This document shows, one piece after another, positions 1 through 8,021 of a DNA stretch of 64,000 nt. Under the pieces are notes generated by a model that worked only from the letters and a program-made list of their open reading frames with translations, was not told the DNA's origin and did not search any database. The position numbers and the translations under genes are program-made. The stretch lies in IMG/VR virus record IMGVR_UViG_3300026484_000436, positions 1-64,000 of that record. One strand, 5' to 3'. This DNA comes from a virus. The first letter of the stretch is position 1. Each line of letters starts with the position of its first letter.

Positions 1-53
1 TCATCGAAGAAGTCATCCTCGATGACTTCTGCTTTAACAACATTATTAGACAT
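1..53 (-). CDS. 5' end of a gene running off the window
   Basis: Only the first 17 codons are visible; the protein begins MSNNVVKAEVIEDDFF. A ribosome-binding-like AAAGGG lies just before the ATG, and the gene follows the topoisomerase medium subunit after a short spacer of about 38 bp. The visible part is acidic with no recognisable domain, so no function is proposed. Confidence 0.6.
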   Translation of the reverse strand, partial: MSNNVVKAEVIEDDFFD

Positions 54-91
54 TTTGACCCTTTGCTCGTTTTAAAAGTATTTAAAAAGTT

Positions 92-1486
92 TTAGTTAGG
101 TAAAATGTTTTTAAGTTCTTCAAGTTCCCCATTCCATATATCAAAAATATCTTTGTTTTTCAAATCGTTATATTGAGATTGGAGTTTAACTTTTTGTGAT
201 GATAATTCATTTATTTTTTCTTCTGTTAAATTTAATAAATTCATTTGAAGGTGTTTCTCAGCAAATTTTATACCTAATTCATCACATTTTTTTAATATAT
301 TTTCTTTTTTATTTTTGTTTATAACAATAACACCATCTATTATATTTTGGATAAACTTTATACGGTCACTTAAAAAATCAATTTCTTCTTGATATTTATT
401 AAGTTGGTATTCTTTTCTTTTGTGATAAATTTCAACTCTTTTTCCAATAAACGCTTCAAGTAATTCAATTTCATTTTGAAACTCAACTATTTTGTTATGC
501 TCGTCTATACAAGTAAAATTCTCTGTAACTTTTTTAACTAATTTCAACTCTTTAAAAATTTTATCTTCTTCTCCTAATTCATACCAATCCGTAAGTTTTT
601 TACTACGAATTTCAAATTTAAACTCGTCCTTATCACTCAAATCCTTATAAGATTGAATAATTTTTTTATCTTGTAATTTATCAAGTTCTTTAATATAACC
701 TTTTAAGGTATAACCTATTGGAACTTCTGAAATGATAATCTTATTTTTTTCAACTTCAAACTTCCCAAAAACACTAAAAGACCTTTTTGATGTCTCCCCA
801 GCAATCGTTCCTTTGAAACCATTATATCCAGGTACAATTTCATCTGGTAAATTTTTATTTTTGATGTAATTTTGTAAAACTTCAATTATCATTTTAGGTT
901 TTCTTGGTAAAATTTTTTGAGAAAAACCTAATGAAATACCTTCAGAACCATTTACTAAAATTAAAGGAAGTATAGGCATATAATACTTGTATTCGACCTT
1001 CTCACCTTCAAAATGATTTTCTTCTAATACAGGTGTATCCTCACTCCTAAAAACTTTTTTGGCATACTCTGATAAATGAGTATAAATATATCTACTTGCT
1101 GCTGGTGCAGGTATAAATCTCGTACCGAAACTTCCTTCAGGATGTAAAAGATTTATGTTATTGCTTCCTATAAAATTTTGAGCAGTATTTACTAAAACCC
1201 CTTCAAGTGATTTTTCTCCGTGTATATAATTCGTAAAGTCAGCAATGTTACTAACTACTCTTGCAACCTTTACTTCTTTTGAAATGTTTTTTTCTAAAAA
1301 AGTATAAAGAACTTTTCTTTGCGACAACTTCATTCCGTCAAAATAACTTGCTATTTTCCTAACATTGTCATAAGAAGCAAATGAAATATATTCATTTTCT
1401 AAAAAGTCTTTAATTGATTTTTTAGTTTCATCTACTTTATCCGAAGTTTTATTTGCCGATGATTCAATTATTTCTAAAATACCCAT
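92..1486 (-). CDS. 52: DNA topoisomerase II medium subunit (T4 gp52-like, GyrA/ParC type)
   Basis: This is the breakage-reunion subunit of a T4-type type II topoisomerase, which cuts and rejoins both strands during phage DNA replication. The 464-residue length is close to T4 gp52 (about 440). The winged-helix segment is near residues 35-70 (YDGMKLSQRK-like). The catalytic region is APAASRYIYT, with the DNA-linking tyrosine expected at Tyr133 directly after Arg132, as in the GyrA AAxRY motif. A tower/coiled-coil region fills the C-terminal third. It lies 8 bp downstream of the TOPRIM gene, so the two are probably co-transcribed. The family assignment is firm; only the tyrosine numbering is inferred by motif. 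Confidence 0.93.
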   Translation of the reverse strand: MGILEIIESSANKTSDKVDETKKSIKDFLENEYISFASYDNVRKIASYFDGMKLSQRKVLYTFLEKNISKEVKVARVVSNIADFTNYIHGEKSLEGVLVNTAQNFIGSNNINLLHPEGSFGTRFIPAPAASRYIYTHLSEYAKKVFRSEDTPVLEENHFEGEKVEYKYYMPILPLILVNGSEGISLGFSQKILPRKPKMIIEVLQNYIKNKNLPDEIVPGYNGFKGTIAGETSKRSFSVFGKFEVEKNKIIISEVPIGYTLKGYIKELDKLQDKKIIQSYKDLSDKDEFKFEIRSKKLTDWYELGEEDKIFKELKLVKKVTENFTCIDEHNKIVEFQNEIELLEAFIGKRVEIYHKRKEYQLNKYQEEIDFLSDRIKFIQNIIDGVIVINKNKKENILKKCDELGIKFAEKHLQMNLLNLTEEKINELSSQKVKLQSQYNDLKNKDIFDIWNGELEELKNILPN

Positions 1487-1494
1487 TTTAACTC

Positions 1495-2577
1495 CTAAAC
1501 TTTATTTATATCTAAACTATAATTTTTAAGTAATTCTTTTCTTTTATCACTTTTTTCTTTACTTAACCAATCATCTAAATCTTTTTCGTCTTTAACCTCA
1601 AACGAAATTAACATTTTTTCAAAACCTTCTTTTTCAATTACTTGCCCAAGTAATTCAGGAGTATATTCACCTAACCCTTTCATATATTTTAAATCACCTT
1701 TTGATGTGTCAATATCTTCATCAAGTGTAAAATAATAGTTTTGAATTTTTTTATTTTTTTGAATAATTATAATAGGTGTTTTAAATCTTTTAATCTTTGG
1801 TAAGTATTCTGGTAAAAATTTACAAAAAAATCCAACCAATAAACCAAATATATGATGTCCATCTACATCATAATCACTCGCGATAACAATTTCTTTATAA
1901 TTTTCATTTGTGATAATTTTAAACAATTCACTTAACTCCACATTTTTGTTTAAAACAGAAACATTTACTTCCCAGGCATTTAATGGTACTCCTTTTAATT
2001 CATAATAACCATTTTCTTTTCTTCCTAATGACGGAATTAAACCACCAACTGCCGATGCTCCTTCCCCAATAATCAATCTTTTCTTAAATTGAGTTGCTGG
2101 AAGATACTTTTCACTTTTTATTTTTTTAGTTGTCTTAGCAAGTTTTTTTAGTTCAGCATTTTCTTTTGCTTGTTCTTTAAGTGTGAAATACTCTGTTATA
2201 CTTAACATCAAATCTTCATCTTTTAGTAACTCTCTAACAATTTTATCCCAATTAACACCATCAAAAACCTTATCCCAAGTCGATTTTGAATTACTTATTT
2301 CAATTTTTTCTTGACTTGTAAATTCAAGTGCTGGTACAAATCTCGCGATAACCATAAGTTTTATTTTATTTTTTATATCAGCGGGTTTGATTGTTTTAAA
2401 CTTTTTGACTAATTTTTCCCTTATTGGTGGAATAATTTTATCCAAAATATAATTCACTTGCGAACCACCATTTCTTGGGTTTATACCGTTTATTATAGAT
2501 AATTGTGAGAAGTCGTCCGTATCATTTGATTTTATGATGATTTCAAAATTATCTCTTTTTATGTTACCATATTTCAT
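1495..2577 (-). CDS. 60: DNA topoisomerase II large subunit, C-terminal part (transducer + TOPRIM)
   Basis: This is the second piece of the topoisomerase large subunit. Residues 29-45 (INGINPRNGGSQVNYIL) match the start of the GyrB-type transducer domain, and SQEK near residues 88-91 sits where GyrB has its QTK loop. The TOPRIM domain follows, with GEGASA (Glu172) and SDYDVDG (Asp235, Asp237, Asp239), the metal-binding residues. No GHKL ATPase is present; that domain is encoded 2.9 kb upstream at 5474-6178. T4 also splits this subunit (genes 39 and 60), but between transducer and TOPRIM, whereas here the break is before the transducer. A probable promoter lies directly upstream. Confidence 0.92.
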   Translation of the reverse strand: MKYGNIKRDNFEIIIKSNDTDDFSQLSIINGINPRNGGSQVNYILDKIIPPIREKLVKKFKTIKPADIKNKIKLMVIARFVPALEFTSQEKIEISNSKSTWDKVFDGVNWDKIVRELLKDEDLMLSITEYFTLKEQAKENAELKKLAKTTKKIKSEKYLPATQFKKRLIIGEGASAVGGLIPSLGRKENGYYELKGVPLNAWEVNVSVLNKNVELSELFKIITNENYKEIVIASDYDVDGHHIFGLLVGFFCKFLPEYLPKIKRFKTPIIIIQKNKKIQNYYFTLDEDIDTSKGDLKYMKGLGEYTPELLGQVIEKEGFEKMLISFEVKDEKDLDDWLSKEKSDKRKELLKNYSLDINKV

Positions 2578-2594
2578 CTATTCTCCTTTTTATA

Positions 2595-2623
2595 ATTATA
2601 CTAAAAAAATTTCTAAAATAAAC
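2595..2623 (-). promoter_or_regulatory. Weak sigma70-like promoter upstream of the topoisomerase TOPRIM gene
   Basis: Read on the minus strand, a perfect TATAAT (2595-2600) followed by TATAA-type sequence stands 17 bp from a poor -35 (GTTTAT). It is the same TATAATTATAA element seen at seven other intergenic places in this window. The poor -35 makes this the weakest of the set. Confidence 0.4.
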
Positions 2624-4283
2624 TGTTTGATATTATTTTGTAATTTTTAAAATCGTAAATTTTATATTTATCTGGAATTGTTTCAAAAACTAAAATATCA
2701 TTATCTCTTAACACTTCATTTATTTCTTGTTTAGTCATAAGTGAAGGAACCAAATCGTAACAATTCATTTTATTTTCTAATGCATAAATAGCAGCATTTA
2801 CATCAATTTCATTTTCTGTAAAGTTGATAATGGTATCATAAGAATCTTTTAGTTTATTTAACTCAATTTCTAAAAAGTTTTTTGATGCACTCCCAACTAC
2901 AACTAACCCTTTCTTGAATTCCCTTATATTGAACCAGACATAATTATTCTTTTTATTTAACTTTTCAACTTTTTTAATTTTACTTTTTGAATCAATTATT
3001 CTACCACCAAGTATTTCTGCGAGGTCGGTAGTATAATTTTTTCTTGATGAAATTTTACCTAAAATTTTATAATTATAATCAATTTTATTACAATTACATT
3101 TCCCAAATGAATTATTTTTAAAAGGCCTATAATCCACATCGTGGTGCCATCTATTAAATTTATATTTTAATTTAGTGTATTCAGGATATGTTTTCCAAAG
3201 CATATAAGATTTGGGTAATGTTCCCTCTTGAAAATAAAATTCATCACTATTACCACCACTTAAAACCTGTGTCGTCATCTTATCACCTATAAACATATTC
3301 CATTGAATAGTTGAATAACCATTTGAGAGAACATCAAGAGATAAAATAGTGTCTTCATTATAACGACCTCTCCATCTGAAAGGTATGTTATTTCGAATGA
3401 GTAACATCGAATAAATTCTTGTATTTTTAACATAAGGTTTATTCTTGTTTTTAAACATCACGAAGGTCTCATAATTTAAACCACTTATTGCTATGTTTTC
3501 ATAATTTTCTATAAACATTTCAGGAAGTGCAAATATAGACTCATCTACTAAAAAACCTTTATTATCATTATAAAAATGAAAATTACGGATATTGTCATCT
3601 AAAACCCAATGAAATTCATAACCTTCTTTGATTGAAGTTTCCCAAGCAAAGTTTCTTGCAGGACCTGGACCCGTAGATTTATCAAGTCCATATTCATCTA
3701 ATTTATCATATTTTTCTTTATATTTATTATCAAGTATAATGAGTTCTTCAGGTTTAAAATTTTGAAGATACTTATCATATTCTTGTTCTTCAACCACAAT
3801 GCGAAATTTAACATTCATTGCTGCTAATTTTTTTGCTGTTATACAATTATCCCATCTTCCTTTTGACACTATAAAAATAGGATATTTCTGTTTTGCATCA
3901 AATGACACCACCTCATCTATATTTTGAATTTCAAGACTTGGGTAATAACATAAATAAGTTTTTTTATTTCCAGAAAATGGTATTTTAATTTTTTCGAATT
4001 TATCTTTATATTCTAAAAAATGTTCTGTGTCTTTAAATTCCAAATCTATCATTTGAATATAACTTTTTTTGACACCCCATTTATAAGTTGGGAAATTTAT
4101 ATTTTTAAAAACCTCATCATTATATATTTCTGTAAATGATTTTTTTGTCTTTAATAAAGTTATTTTTTCTTCATCAATTTTATAATTATAATCTTTTTTT
4201 AATGGAAAATTTTTTTTGAAAATGTTATCTAATTCATTTTTCACTTCTAAATCTTTGTCATTTACATATATTCGAATTATCAT
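2613..4283 (-). CDS. TET-associated glycosyltransferase (TAGT)-type protein, putative DNA base-modification enzyme
   Basis: The central domain (about residues 130-345) matches my recollection of the TAGT family found in phages next to base-oxidation and hypermodification genes. It has IFIVSKGRW at the start, then GPARNFAWE, the metal/nucleotide-site-like WVLDDNI (about 227-232) and RGRYNEDTI (about 306-313). Its expected role is transfer of a sugar to a modified base in phage DNA. About 130 N-terminal and 115 C-terminal residues belong to domains I do not recognise. The start is set at the ATG at 4283, five bases after GAGGAG; a GTG six bases upstream overlaps that ribosome binding site. No TET/JBP oxygenase or hydroxymethylase is visible here, so the base and sugar are unknown. 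Confidence 0.72.
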   Translation of the reverse strand: MIIRIYVNDKDLEVKNELDNIFKKNFPLKKDYNYKIDEEKITLLKTKKSFTEIYNDEVFKNINFPTYKWGVKKSYIQMIDLEFKDTEHFLEYKDKFEKIKIPFSGNKKTYLCYYPSLEIQNIDEVVSFDAKQKYPIFIVSKGRWDNCITAKKLAAMNVKFRIVVEEQEYDKYLQNFKPEELIILDNKYKEKYDKLDEYGLDKSTGPGPARNFAWETSIKEGYEFHWVLDDNIRNFHFYNDNKGFLVDESIFALPEMFIENYENIAISGLNYETFVMFKNKNKPYVKNTRIYSMLLIRNNIPFRWRGRYNEDTILSLDVLSNGYSTIQWNMFIGDKMTTQVLSGGNSDEFYFQEGTLPKSYMLWKTYPEYTKLKYKFNRWHHDVDYRPFKNNSFGKCNCNKIDYNYKILGKISSRKNYTTDLAEILGGRIIDSKSKIKKVEKLNKKNNYVWFNIREFKKGLVVVGSASKNFLEIELNKLKDSYDTIINFTENEIDVNAAIYALENKMNCYDLVPSLMTKQEINEVLRDNDILVFETIPDKYKIYDFKNYKIISNSLF

Positions 4284-4285
4284 AT

Positions 4286-4519
4286 TCACTCCTCAATAAA
4301 TTCATCAACATCAATATGATTATTCTCAAAAATAACTTCTCCGTTTAATAATAACATTTCAATCTCATTATTAGGTGTTACTTCAACCCATAATTTATCT
4401 TTGTCAGAAGTCAGTACTGAACCGTCAAATGAAGTTATTTTATCTATATTAACATTTTTAATTAAATCATGTGATAAAAATTCTTCAAGTGAATTAAATT
4501 GTTTTTTAATAAAATTCAT
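4286..4519 (-). CDS. Small acidic hypothetical protein (77 aa)
   Basis: I do not recognise this protein. The start at 4519 (MNFIKKQFNSLEEF) is chosen because AAGGAGT lies just ahead. A longer reading frame back to 4558 would run through the promoter -10 box. It is the first gene after that promoter, and its stop abuts the start of the glycosyltransferase, so the two are probably translationally coupled. The C-terminus is strongly acidic (DVDEFIEE). Confidence 0.7.
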   Translation of the reverse strand: MNFIKKQFNSLEEFLSHDLIKNVNIDKITSFDGSVLTSDKDKLWVEVTPNNEIEMLLLNGEVIFENNHIDVDEFIEE

Positions 4520-4546
4520 TTTTACTCCTTTTCGTTTTATATTATA

Positions 4547-4575
4547 ATTATAATACAAAAATAAATAAAAGTCAA
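4547..4575 (-). promoter_or_regulatory. sigma70-type promoter fused to a terminator
   Basis: On the minus strand, TTGACT (4570-4575) is separated by exactly 17 bp from TATAAT (4547-4552). It should drive the 77-aa gene and the glycosyltransferase. The -35 box lies in the loop and 3' arm of the hairpin that ends the preceding 154-aa gene. Confidence 0.75.
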
Positions 4576-4586
4576 GAACTTTTATT
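4564..4586 (-). terminator. Intrinsic terminator overlapping a stop codon and a promoter
   Basis: An 8-bp perfect stem (AATAAAAG / CTTTTATT, loop of 7) overlaps the TAA stop of the 154-aa gene and is followed on the minus strand by a T-rich run (TTTATTTTTG). The stem is all A-T except one pair, so termination is probably partial. Confidence 0.55.
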
Positions 4587-5046
4587 CTTTTATTTCAAAT
4601 TCCTTAAGATTTTCAAAATCTATTTTTAAAGTATCTAATGATTCTTTTATATCCCAGGGAATTGCTTTTTTTGTTTTCATATCAATAGATAAAATTGTTA
4701 TAGCAGTTAAAAGTTTTATATCTGGAACAATTCTATAAATGACTTTAAATTTAGATTCCGTAAATGTTAAAGCGACATCAGTTTTATTTTTGAACTTGCC
4801 TTTATTGTATTTATATAACATTAAATCTATACCCTTAGAAATTTTCTTTTCAGCAGTTTTCCAATCTAAATTTGTTCTTTCTTCAACTTTCTCGGCAAAA
4901 TTATGGTCTTTTGTATTATAAAAAGTTATTCTAAATCCATAATCGTTTTTTCCGACATACCTCATTCTTTTAAAGTTTTTAGAATCAGAAAAAGTACCAT
5001 TTCCTTTTCTAACGATATTTATTGCCTCAAGGATTTTTTTAAGCAT
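4582..5046 (-). CDS. Hypothetical protein (154 aa) inside the split topoisomerase locus
   Basis: I recognise no family. The protein is basic in the middle (KYNKGKFKNKTD) with a predicted alpha/beta character and no signal peptide or membrane segment. AAGGAAC precedes the ATG. It lies between the two halves of the topoisomerase large subunit, directly after a 48-aa gene and before a terminator. Its place among small early-type phage genes is the only hint of role. Confidence 0.7.
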   Translation of the reverse strand: MLKKILEAINIVRKGNGTFSDSKNFKRMRYVGKNDYGFRITFYNTKDHNFAEKVEERTNLDWKTAEKKISKGIDLMLYKYNKGKFKNKTDVALTFTESKFKVIYRIVPDIKLLTAITILSIDMKTKKAIPWDIKESLDTLKIDFENLKEFEIKE

Positions 5047-5061
5047 AAAGTTCCTTTTTGA

Positions 5062-5208
5062 TTATTTAAAACGATATAATAATTCCCCGTGCCCATCTTT
5101 TTGAATTTTTACCTTATATTCAATTGAATTGATTTGTCCCCGTGCATTCACTTCATCCATTTTAAATGCTTTCAATCCAAGATAACATATTATAGTCATT
5201 AAATTCAT
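5062..5208 (-). CDS. Small hypothetical protein (48 aa)
   Basis: This short gene begins MNLMTIICYLGLKAF and ends HGELLYRFK. It has a near-perfect ribosome binding site, AAGGAGGT, five bases before the ATG. It fills an otherwise empty gap between the 84-aa and 154-aa genes in the same direction. The first 15 residues are hydrophobic but too short and uncharged for a convincing membrane anchor. Function unknown. Confidence 0.65.
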   Translation of the reverse strand: MNLMTIICYLGLKAFKMDEVNARGQINSIEYKVKIQKDGHGELLYRFK

Positions 5209-5218
5209 TTTTACCTCC

Positions 5219-5473
5219 TTAAATTTTACTTATAAACTCATTTATTTTAAATCTTATTTTATCAAATAATGATATTTTTTTACTATGGGTGTTATAAAAT
5301 TCTTTACCTAGATTTGTAATATCCCAATGGTCGCCGCGAATGTTTATAAAATTGGCACCCTTTAACATATCAAAAAAAGCATCTCCAATGTCATTAATTA
5401 AAATTGAAACTTCACCTTTTTCGTTATCTCCTATATATTTTACTGCTAATTTAATATCAACTTTTTTCATCAT
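5219..5473 (-). CDS. Hypothetical protein (84 aa)
   Basis: Its two tandem ATG codons directly follow the stop of the topoisomerase ATPase gene. The ribosome binding site GAGGTGGAG is inside that upstream gene, so translation is coupled. The protein may be a small winged-helix-like fold (NINIRGDHWDITNLGKEF-like stretch), but that is a guess. Its C-terminus is basic and helical. Confidence 0.65.
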   Translation of the reverse strand: MMKKVDIKLAVKYIGDNEKGEVSILINDIGDAFFDMLKGANFINIRGDHWDITNLGKEFYNTHSKKISLFDKIRFKINEFISKI

Positions 5474-6178
5474 TTAAAACTCCACCTCAGATGATTTAAC
5501 TATTTCATCATTAAGTATAAATTTTATTTCAGGGTAAGTTTCTGCTAATAATCTAATTCTTGTTTTGATAACTTTTAAATCATTATCAGAAAACTCTTCT
5601 TTTTCAAATCTTTTAAAATCAGGCTCACAATATACATAAACCCCACTTGGCGAAATTTTCGATTCTTGTATTTTGAATTTTGAAGCATTATCTTCCCATT
5701 CGCAAGTTACTTTTAAGTTATTATTTTTATTTTCACCTATAAATTTTTTTGAAAATATATTTGTTAAAGCGGCACCCATACCATTCGTACCAATAGATTT
5801 TCTATTATCATCATTGAAATTACTTCCTGCTCTCAATTCACTCCAAGCAACCTCACACATATAATTGTCGTCAATTTTTTCATTTGGTATTCCACCACCA
5901 TTATCTTCCACACTAAAATAATTTTTTTGTAACTCAATTTTAATTCTTGGATTCCCTTTGGGTGCTTTAAGATTATTATCCACAAAATAATCAACACTAT
6001 TATCTAAAATCTCTTCAAAAATTTTAACTAAACCAGGTGTATAAGATATCTTTTGATTAACATATTTATTATCTTCAACGAGATATCTTTCTTCGTCAAT
6101 AACCTTTATGCTTCCTATATAAACATTTGCTCTTTTCAGCACATGTTCTTTATCTGATAATACTTGAATTTGTCTCAT
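5474..6178 (-). CDS. 39: DNA topoisomerase II large subunit, N-terminal GHKL ATPase part (T4 gp39-like)
   Basis: This is the ATPase domain of the topoisomerase large subunit as a stand-alone 234-residue protein. The GHKL motifs are clear: the N-box FEEILDNSVD (Glu56, Asn60), the G1 box VEDNGGGIP (92-98) and the G2/lid GTNGMGAALTN (130-140). The protein stops just where the transducer should begin; that part and the TOPRIM domain are encoded at 1495-2577 after five other genes. T4 gp39 is 516 residues and retains the transducer. The product must assemble in trans with the C-terminal part and gp52. AAAGGAG precedes the ATG, within the end of the small membrane-protein gene. Confidence 0.92.
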   Translation of the reverse strand: MRQIQVLSDKEHVLKRANVYIGSIKVIDEERYLVEDNKYVNQKISYTPGLVKIFEEILDNSVDYFVDNNLKAPKGNPRIKIELQKNYFSVEDNGGGIPNEKIDDNYMCEVAWSELRAGSNFNDDNRKSIGTNGMGAALTNIFSKKFIGENKNNNLKVTCEWEDNASKFKIQESKISPSGVYVYCEPDFKRFEKEEFSDNDLKVIKTRIRLLAETYPEIKFILNDEIVKSSEVEF

Positions 6179-6359
6179 TTGTACTCCTTTTAACCCAAAT
6201 TTTTTGATTATTTACAATTTTTTGCTCATACCCGTGTTCTATTGCTATTTTTGCTATTTTTGTTTCAAGTTTTTCTATATTATACAAATACAGAAATAGC
6301 ATTGATAAAATCAATACAAATATCATACCACCAAAGGTTTCTGAAATTGATTTAAACAT
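6150..6359 (-). CDS. Small single-pass membrane protein (69 aa)
   Basis: One transmembrane helix is evident at about residues 9-27 (GGMIFVLILSMLFLYLYNI), followed by a charged tail, suggesting a type I or II anchored peptide in the host inner membrane. GGAGGG precedes the ATG. The last nine codons overlap the start of the topoisomerase ATPase gene. Such peptides often act in lysis timing or superinfection control, but nothing here identifies the role. Confidence 0.65.
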   Translation of the reverse strand: MFKSISETFGGMIFVLILSMLFLYLYNIEKLETKIAKIAIEHGYEQKIVNNQKIWVKRSTNETNSSIIR

Positions 6360-6368
6360 TTTCCCTCC

Positions 6369-6872
6369 TCATCCTTTTATTTCAAAGTTAAATTCTGTTT
6401 CAGGGTAATTTAATAATTCTTCAAGTGTATTCTTAACACTATCTTTAATAGTTTTTTCGATAGACTTTTTTGAAACATTTCCCATTAACTCGCTTATTTT
6501 TTCAAGATATAATTCTTCCATTGCTTTGATCTTTTTCAATAATTTTTCGTTATTCTTTTCAAGTTCTTTAATGATTTTATCTTGTTTTGAAACTACACTA
6601 TTTTTCCCGATTTCCGAATCTAAAACTTGAGAATTTTCAAGTCTTTTGATATAATCTTTCATTCTTCTATTTTCTGTTTCTAAAAATAAGTTTTTTTCAT
6701 TTATATCTGATTTTGATTTCATTAAGTCTTGTTTTTGACTTTTGCATTCTTCTAATTCTTCAATTTTTTCATTATAGTAATTTATGAATTTTGATAATTC
6801 ATCTTTTCTCACTTCATAAACATTTCCTGTAAGTTTATCAAGTGCTCTAACTTCTAAATTAAATTTACTCAT
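6369..6872 (-). CDS. Coiled-coil hypothetical protein (167 aa)
   Basis: Residues 30-125 are a long charged coiled coil rich in Glu, Lys and Leu; the C-terminus is helical (SIEKTIKDSVKNTLEELLNY). It is the first gene after a strong promoter (6903-6931). No catalytic motif or membrane segment is seen. Function unknown; a structural or scaffolding role is possible. Confidence 0.7.
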   Translation of the reverse strand: MSKFNLEVRALDKLTGNVYEVRKDELSKFINYYNEKIEELEECKSQKQDLMKSKSDINEKNLFLETENRRMKDYIKRLENSQVLDSEIGKNSVVSKQDKIIKELEKNNEKLLKKIKAMEELYLEKISELMGNVSKKSIEKTIKDSVKNTLEELLNYPETEFNFEIKG

Positions 6873-6902
6873 GTGTTATCCTTTTATGTTATTTACAATA
6901 TA

Positions 6903-6931
6903 ATTATAACATAAAAAAAATAAAAGGTCAA
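6903..6931 (-). promoter_or_regulatory. Strong sigma70-type promoter fused to a terminator
   Basis: On the minus strand TTGACC (6926-6931), a 17-bp spacer and TATAAT (6903-6908) precede the 167-aa gene. The -35 box occupies the loop and 3' arm of the terminator hairpin of the previous gene. Confidence 0.8.
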
Positions 6932-6941
6932 GGCCTTTTAT
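6920..6941 (-). terminator. Intrinsic terminator overlapping stop codon and promoter
   Basis: The stem ATAAAAGG / CCTTTTAT (8 bp, loop 6) includes the TAA stop of the 61-aa gene and is followed by eight T residues on the minus strand. This is the best terminator-like hairpin of the window. Confidence 0.7.
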
Positions 6942-7123
6942 GATTTATTTTCAATTTTTTCAATAATTTCATTGAGTTCTTCTTCTATATGTTTAACTTT
7001 ATTTTTTAATCGAGTATTTTCCTCATTTAATTTAAAAATAATTTTGTTTAGATTGTTAATTTCACTTTTAGCATCCACAAATGAAATAATTTTATTTTTA
7101 AATTTTTCAATATATTTATTCAT
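6938..7123 (-). CDS. Small coiled-coil protein (61 aa)
   Basis: The start at 7123 (MNKYIEKFKNK) is preferred over an in-frame upstream ATG at 7168 because AGAAGG lies just before it and the shorter form overlaps the preceding HTH gene by only 8 bp. The whole protein is one leucine/isoleucine heptad helix ending EELNEIIEKIENKS. Function unknown; its partner may be the HTH protein or the 167-aa coiled-coil protein. Confidence 0.6.
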   Translation of the reverse strand: MNKYIEKFKNKIISFVDAKSEINNLNKIIFKLNEENTRLKNKVKHIEEELNEIIEKIENKS

Positions 7124-7328
7124 TATTTGCCTTCTTTTTTGTTTTTTTAGTTTCAGGTTTAACTTCACAACTTGCTAAAAATTCTGCGATATGTTTAGGT
7201 GAAATTTTATAAACCCTTGATGAAATTTTATAACAACCCAATTTTCTTCTTTTGATATAATCTCTAACTGCCCAATCTGATAAACTTAAAAACTCAGCAA
7301 CTTGCTGAACTGTCATCAACTCATCCAT
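7116..7328 (-). CDS. Small helix-turn-helix DNA-binding protein (excisionase/MerR-like)
   Basis: Residues 4-52 match the excisionase-type winged HTH: LMTVQQVAEFLSLSDWAVRDYIKRRKLGCYKI followed by a wing and PKHIAEFLA. The recognition helix is expected at SDWAVRDYIKRRKL. The tail is Lys-rich (KKTKKKANNE), suited to DNA contact. Proteins of this class act as small transcription regulators or recombination directionality factors. With no integrase in view, a regulator of phage transcription is the better guess. Confidence 0.75.
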   Translation of the reverse strand: MDELMTVQQVAEFLSLSDWAVRDYIKRRKLGCYKISSRVYKISPKHIAEFLASCEVKPETKKTKKKANNE

Positions 7329-7337
7329 AAATTCTCC

Positions 7338-8021
7338 TTAAAATAAAATTCCTTCTTCTGATATATTCTGATATTTTATATATGAATAATCATTAAGATA
7401 TTTCTCTTGTTTTTCTTTTTCAACTTTTCTTGCTGTAATTTCGTTCCTTGCACCTGTGAATGCAAAAGTTGATAATAATGTAAATCCACCTGAAATTTTA
7501 CCACCCTGCCAATCAAATAAATTCACCTTCGGTACATAATATATAACATTATCTCCAGGATTTATATCGCATTTTAACTTATTATAAAAAGTTATCAAAA
7601 ATCTATTATCTTCAAGTTTTTTACATTCTTTGACAGAATAAGTTCTATTATGAATTTCAAGCATTTCATATTCTTTAAAACATCTATTCATAATCAACTT
7701 GTTATCTTTTTGGAGTCCTTTTTCAAGAATGAAATTACCTGTTTCAACTTTTTTGAAATTATTTTTAACCCTATAAGGTTTAAATTTATACCAATTTGTA
7801 AGAAATAAATAAGTCCCCGAACTTCTCATTAAATCTTTAACCATCCCATAATAATTTTTAAAATTAGGTTTATTTAAAATTTTTTCTTGTATAGTCATAA
7901 AAGCAATTGCTAATTCTTCTGAAACGACTTTTTTGTCTTTGCCTTTATTGGCATCCATATCGCGAAGAATTAGAGATGTAACTTGCTTATCATCCATATA
8001 CATTCTTTTTTGTTTTGCCAT
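7338..8021 (-). CDS. Hypothetical protein (227 aa)
   Basis: I do not recognise this protein. It has a basic N-terminus (MAKQKRMYMDD), a helical first half and a probable beta-rich middle. It is the first gene after the promoter at 8044-8072 and lies just ahead of the HTH regulator. Its place between the tail-tube genes and the regulatory block suggests a non-structural role, which is inference only. Confidence 0.7.
   Translation of the reverse strand: MAKQKRMYMDDKQVTSLILRDMDANKGKDKKVVSEELAIAFMTIQEKILNKPNFKNYYGMVKDLMRSSGTYLFLTNWYKFKPYRVKNNFKKVETGNFILEKGLQKDNKLIMNRCFKEYEMLEIHNRTYSVKECKKLEDNRFLITFYNKLKCDINPGDNVIYYVPKVNLFDWQGGKISGGFTLLSTFAFTGARNEITARKVEKEKQEKYLNDYSYIKYQNISEEGILF

Noticed and set aside
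9-29. A 9-bp inverted repeat (GAAGTCATC / GATGACTTC) at the window start
   Set aside because: It lies inside the first codons of a gene and encodes acidic residues; it could affect RNA folding near the start but there is too little sequence to judge.
2613-6178. Idea that the topoisomerase split is also caused by a split intein
   Set aside because: Neither the end of the ATPase part nor the start of the TOPRIM part has intein blocks; the break is at a domain border and the pieces can work as separate subunits, as in T4.
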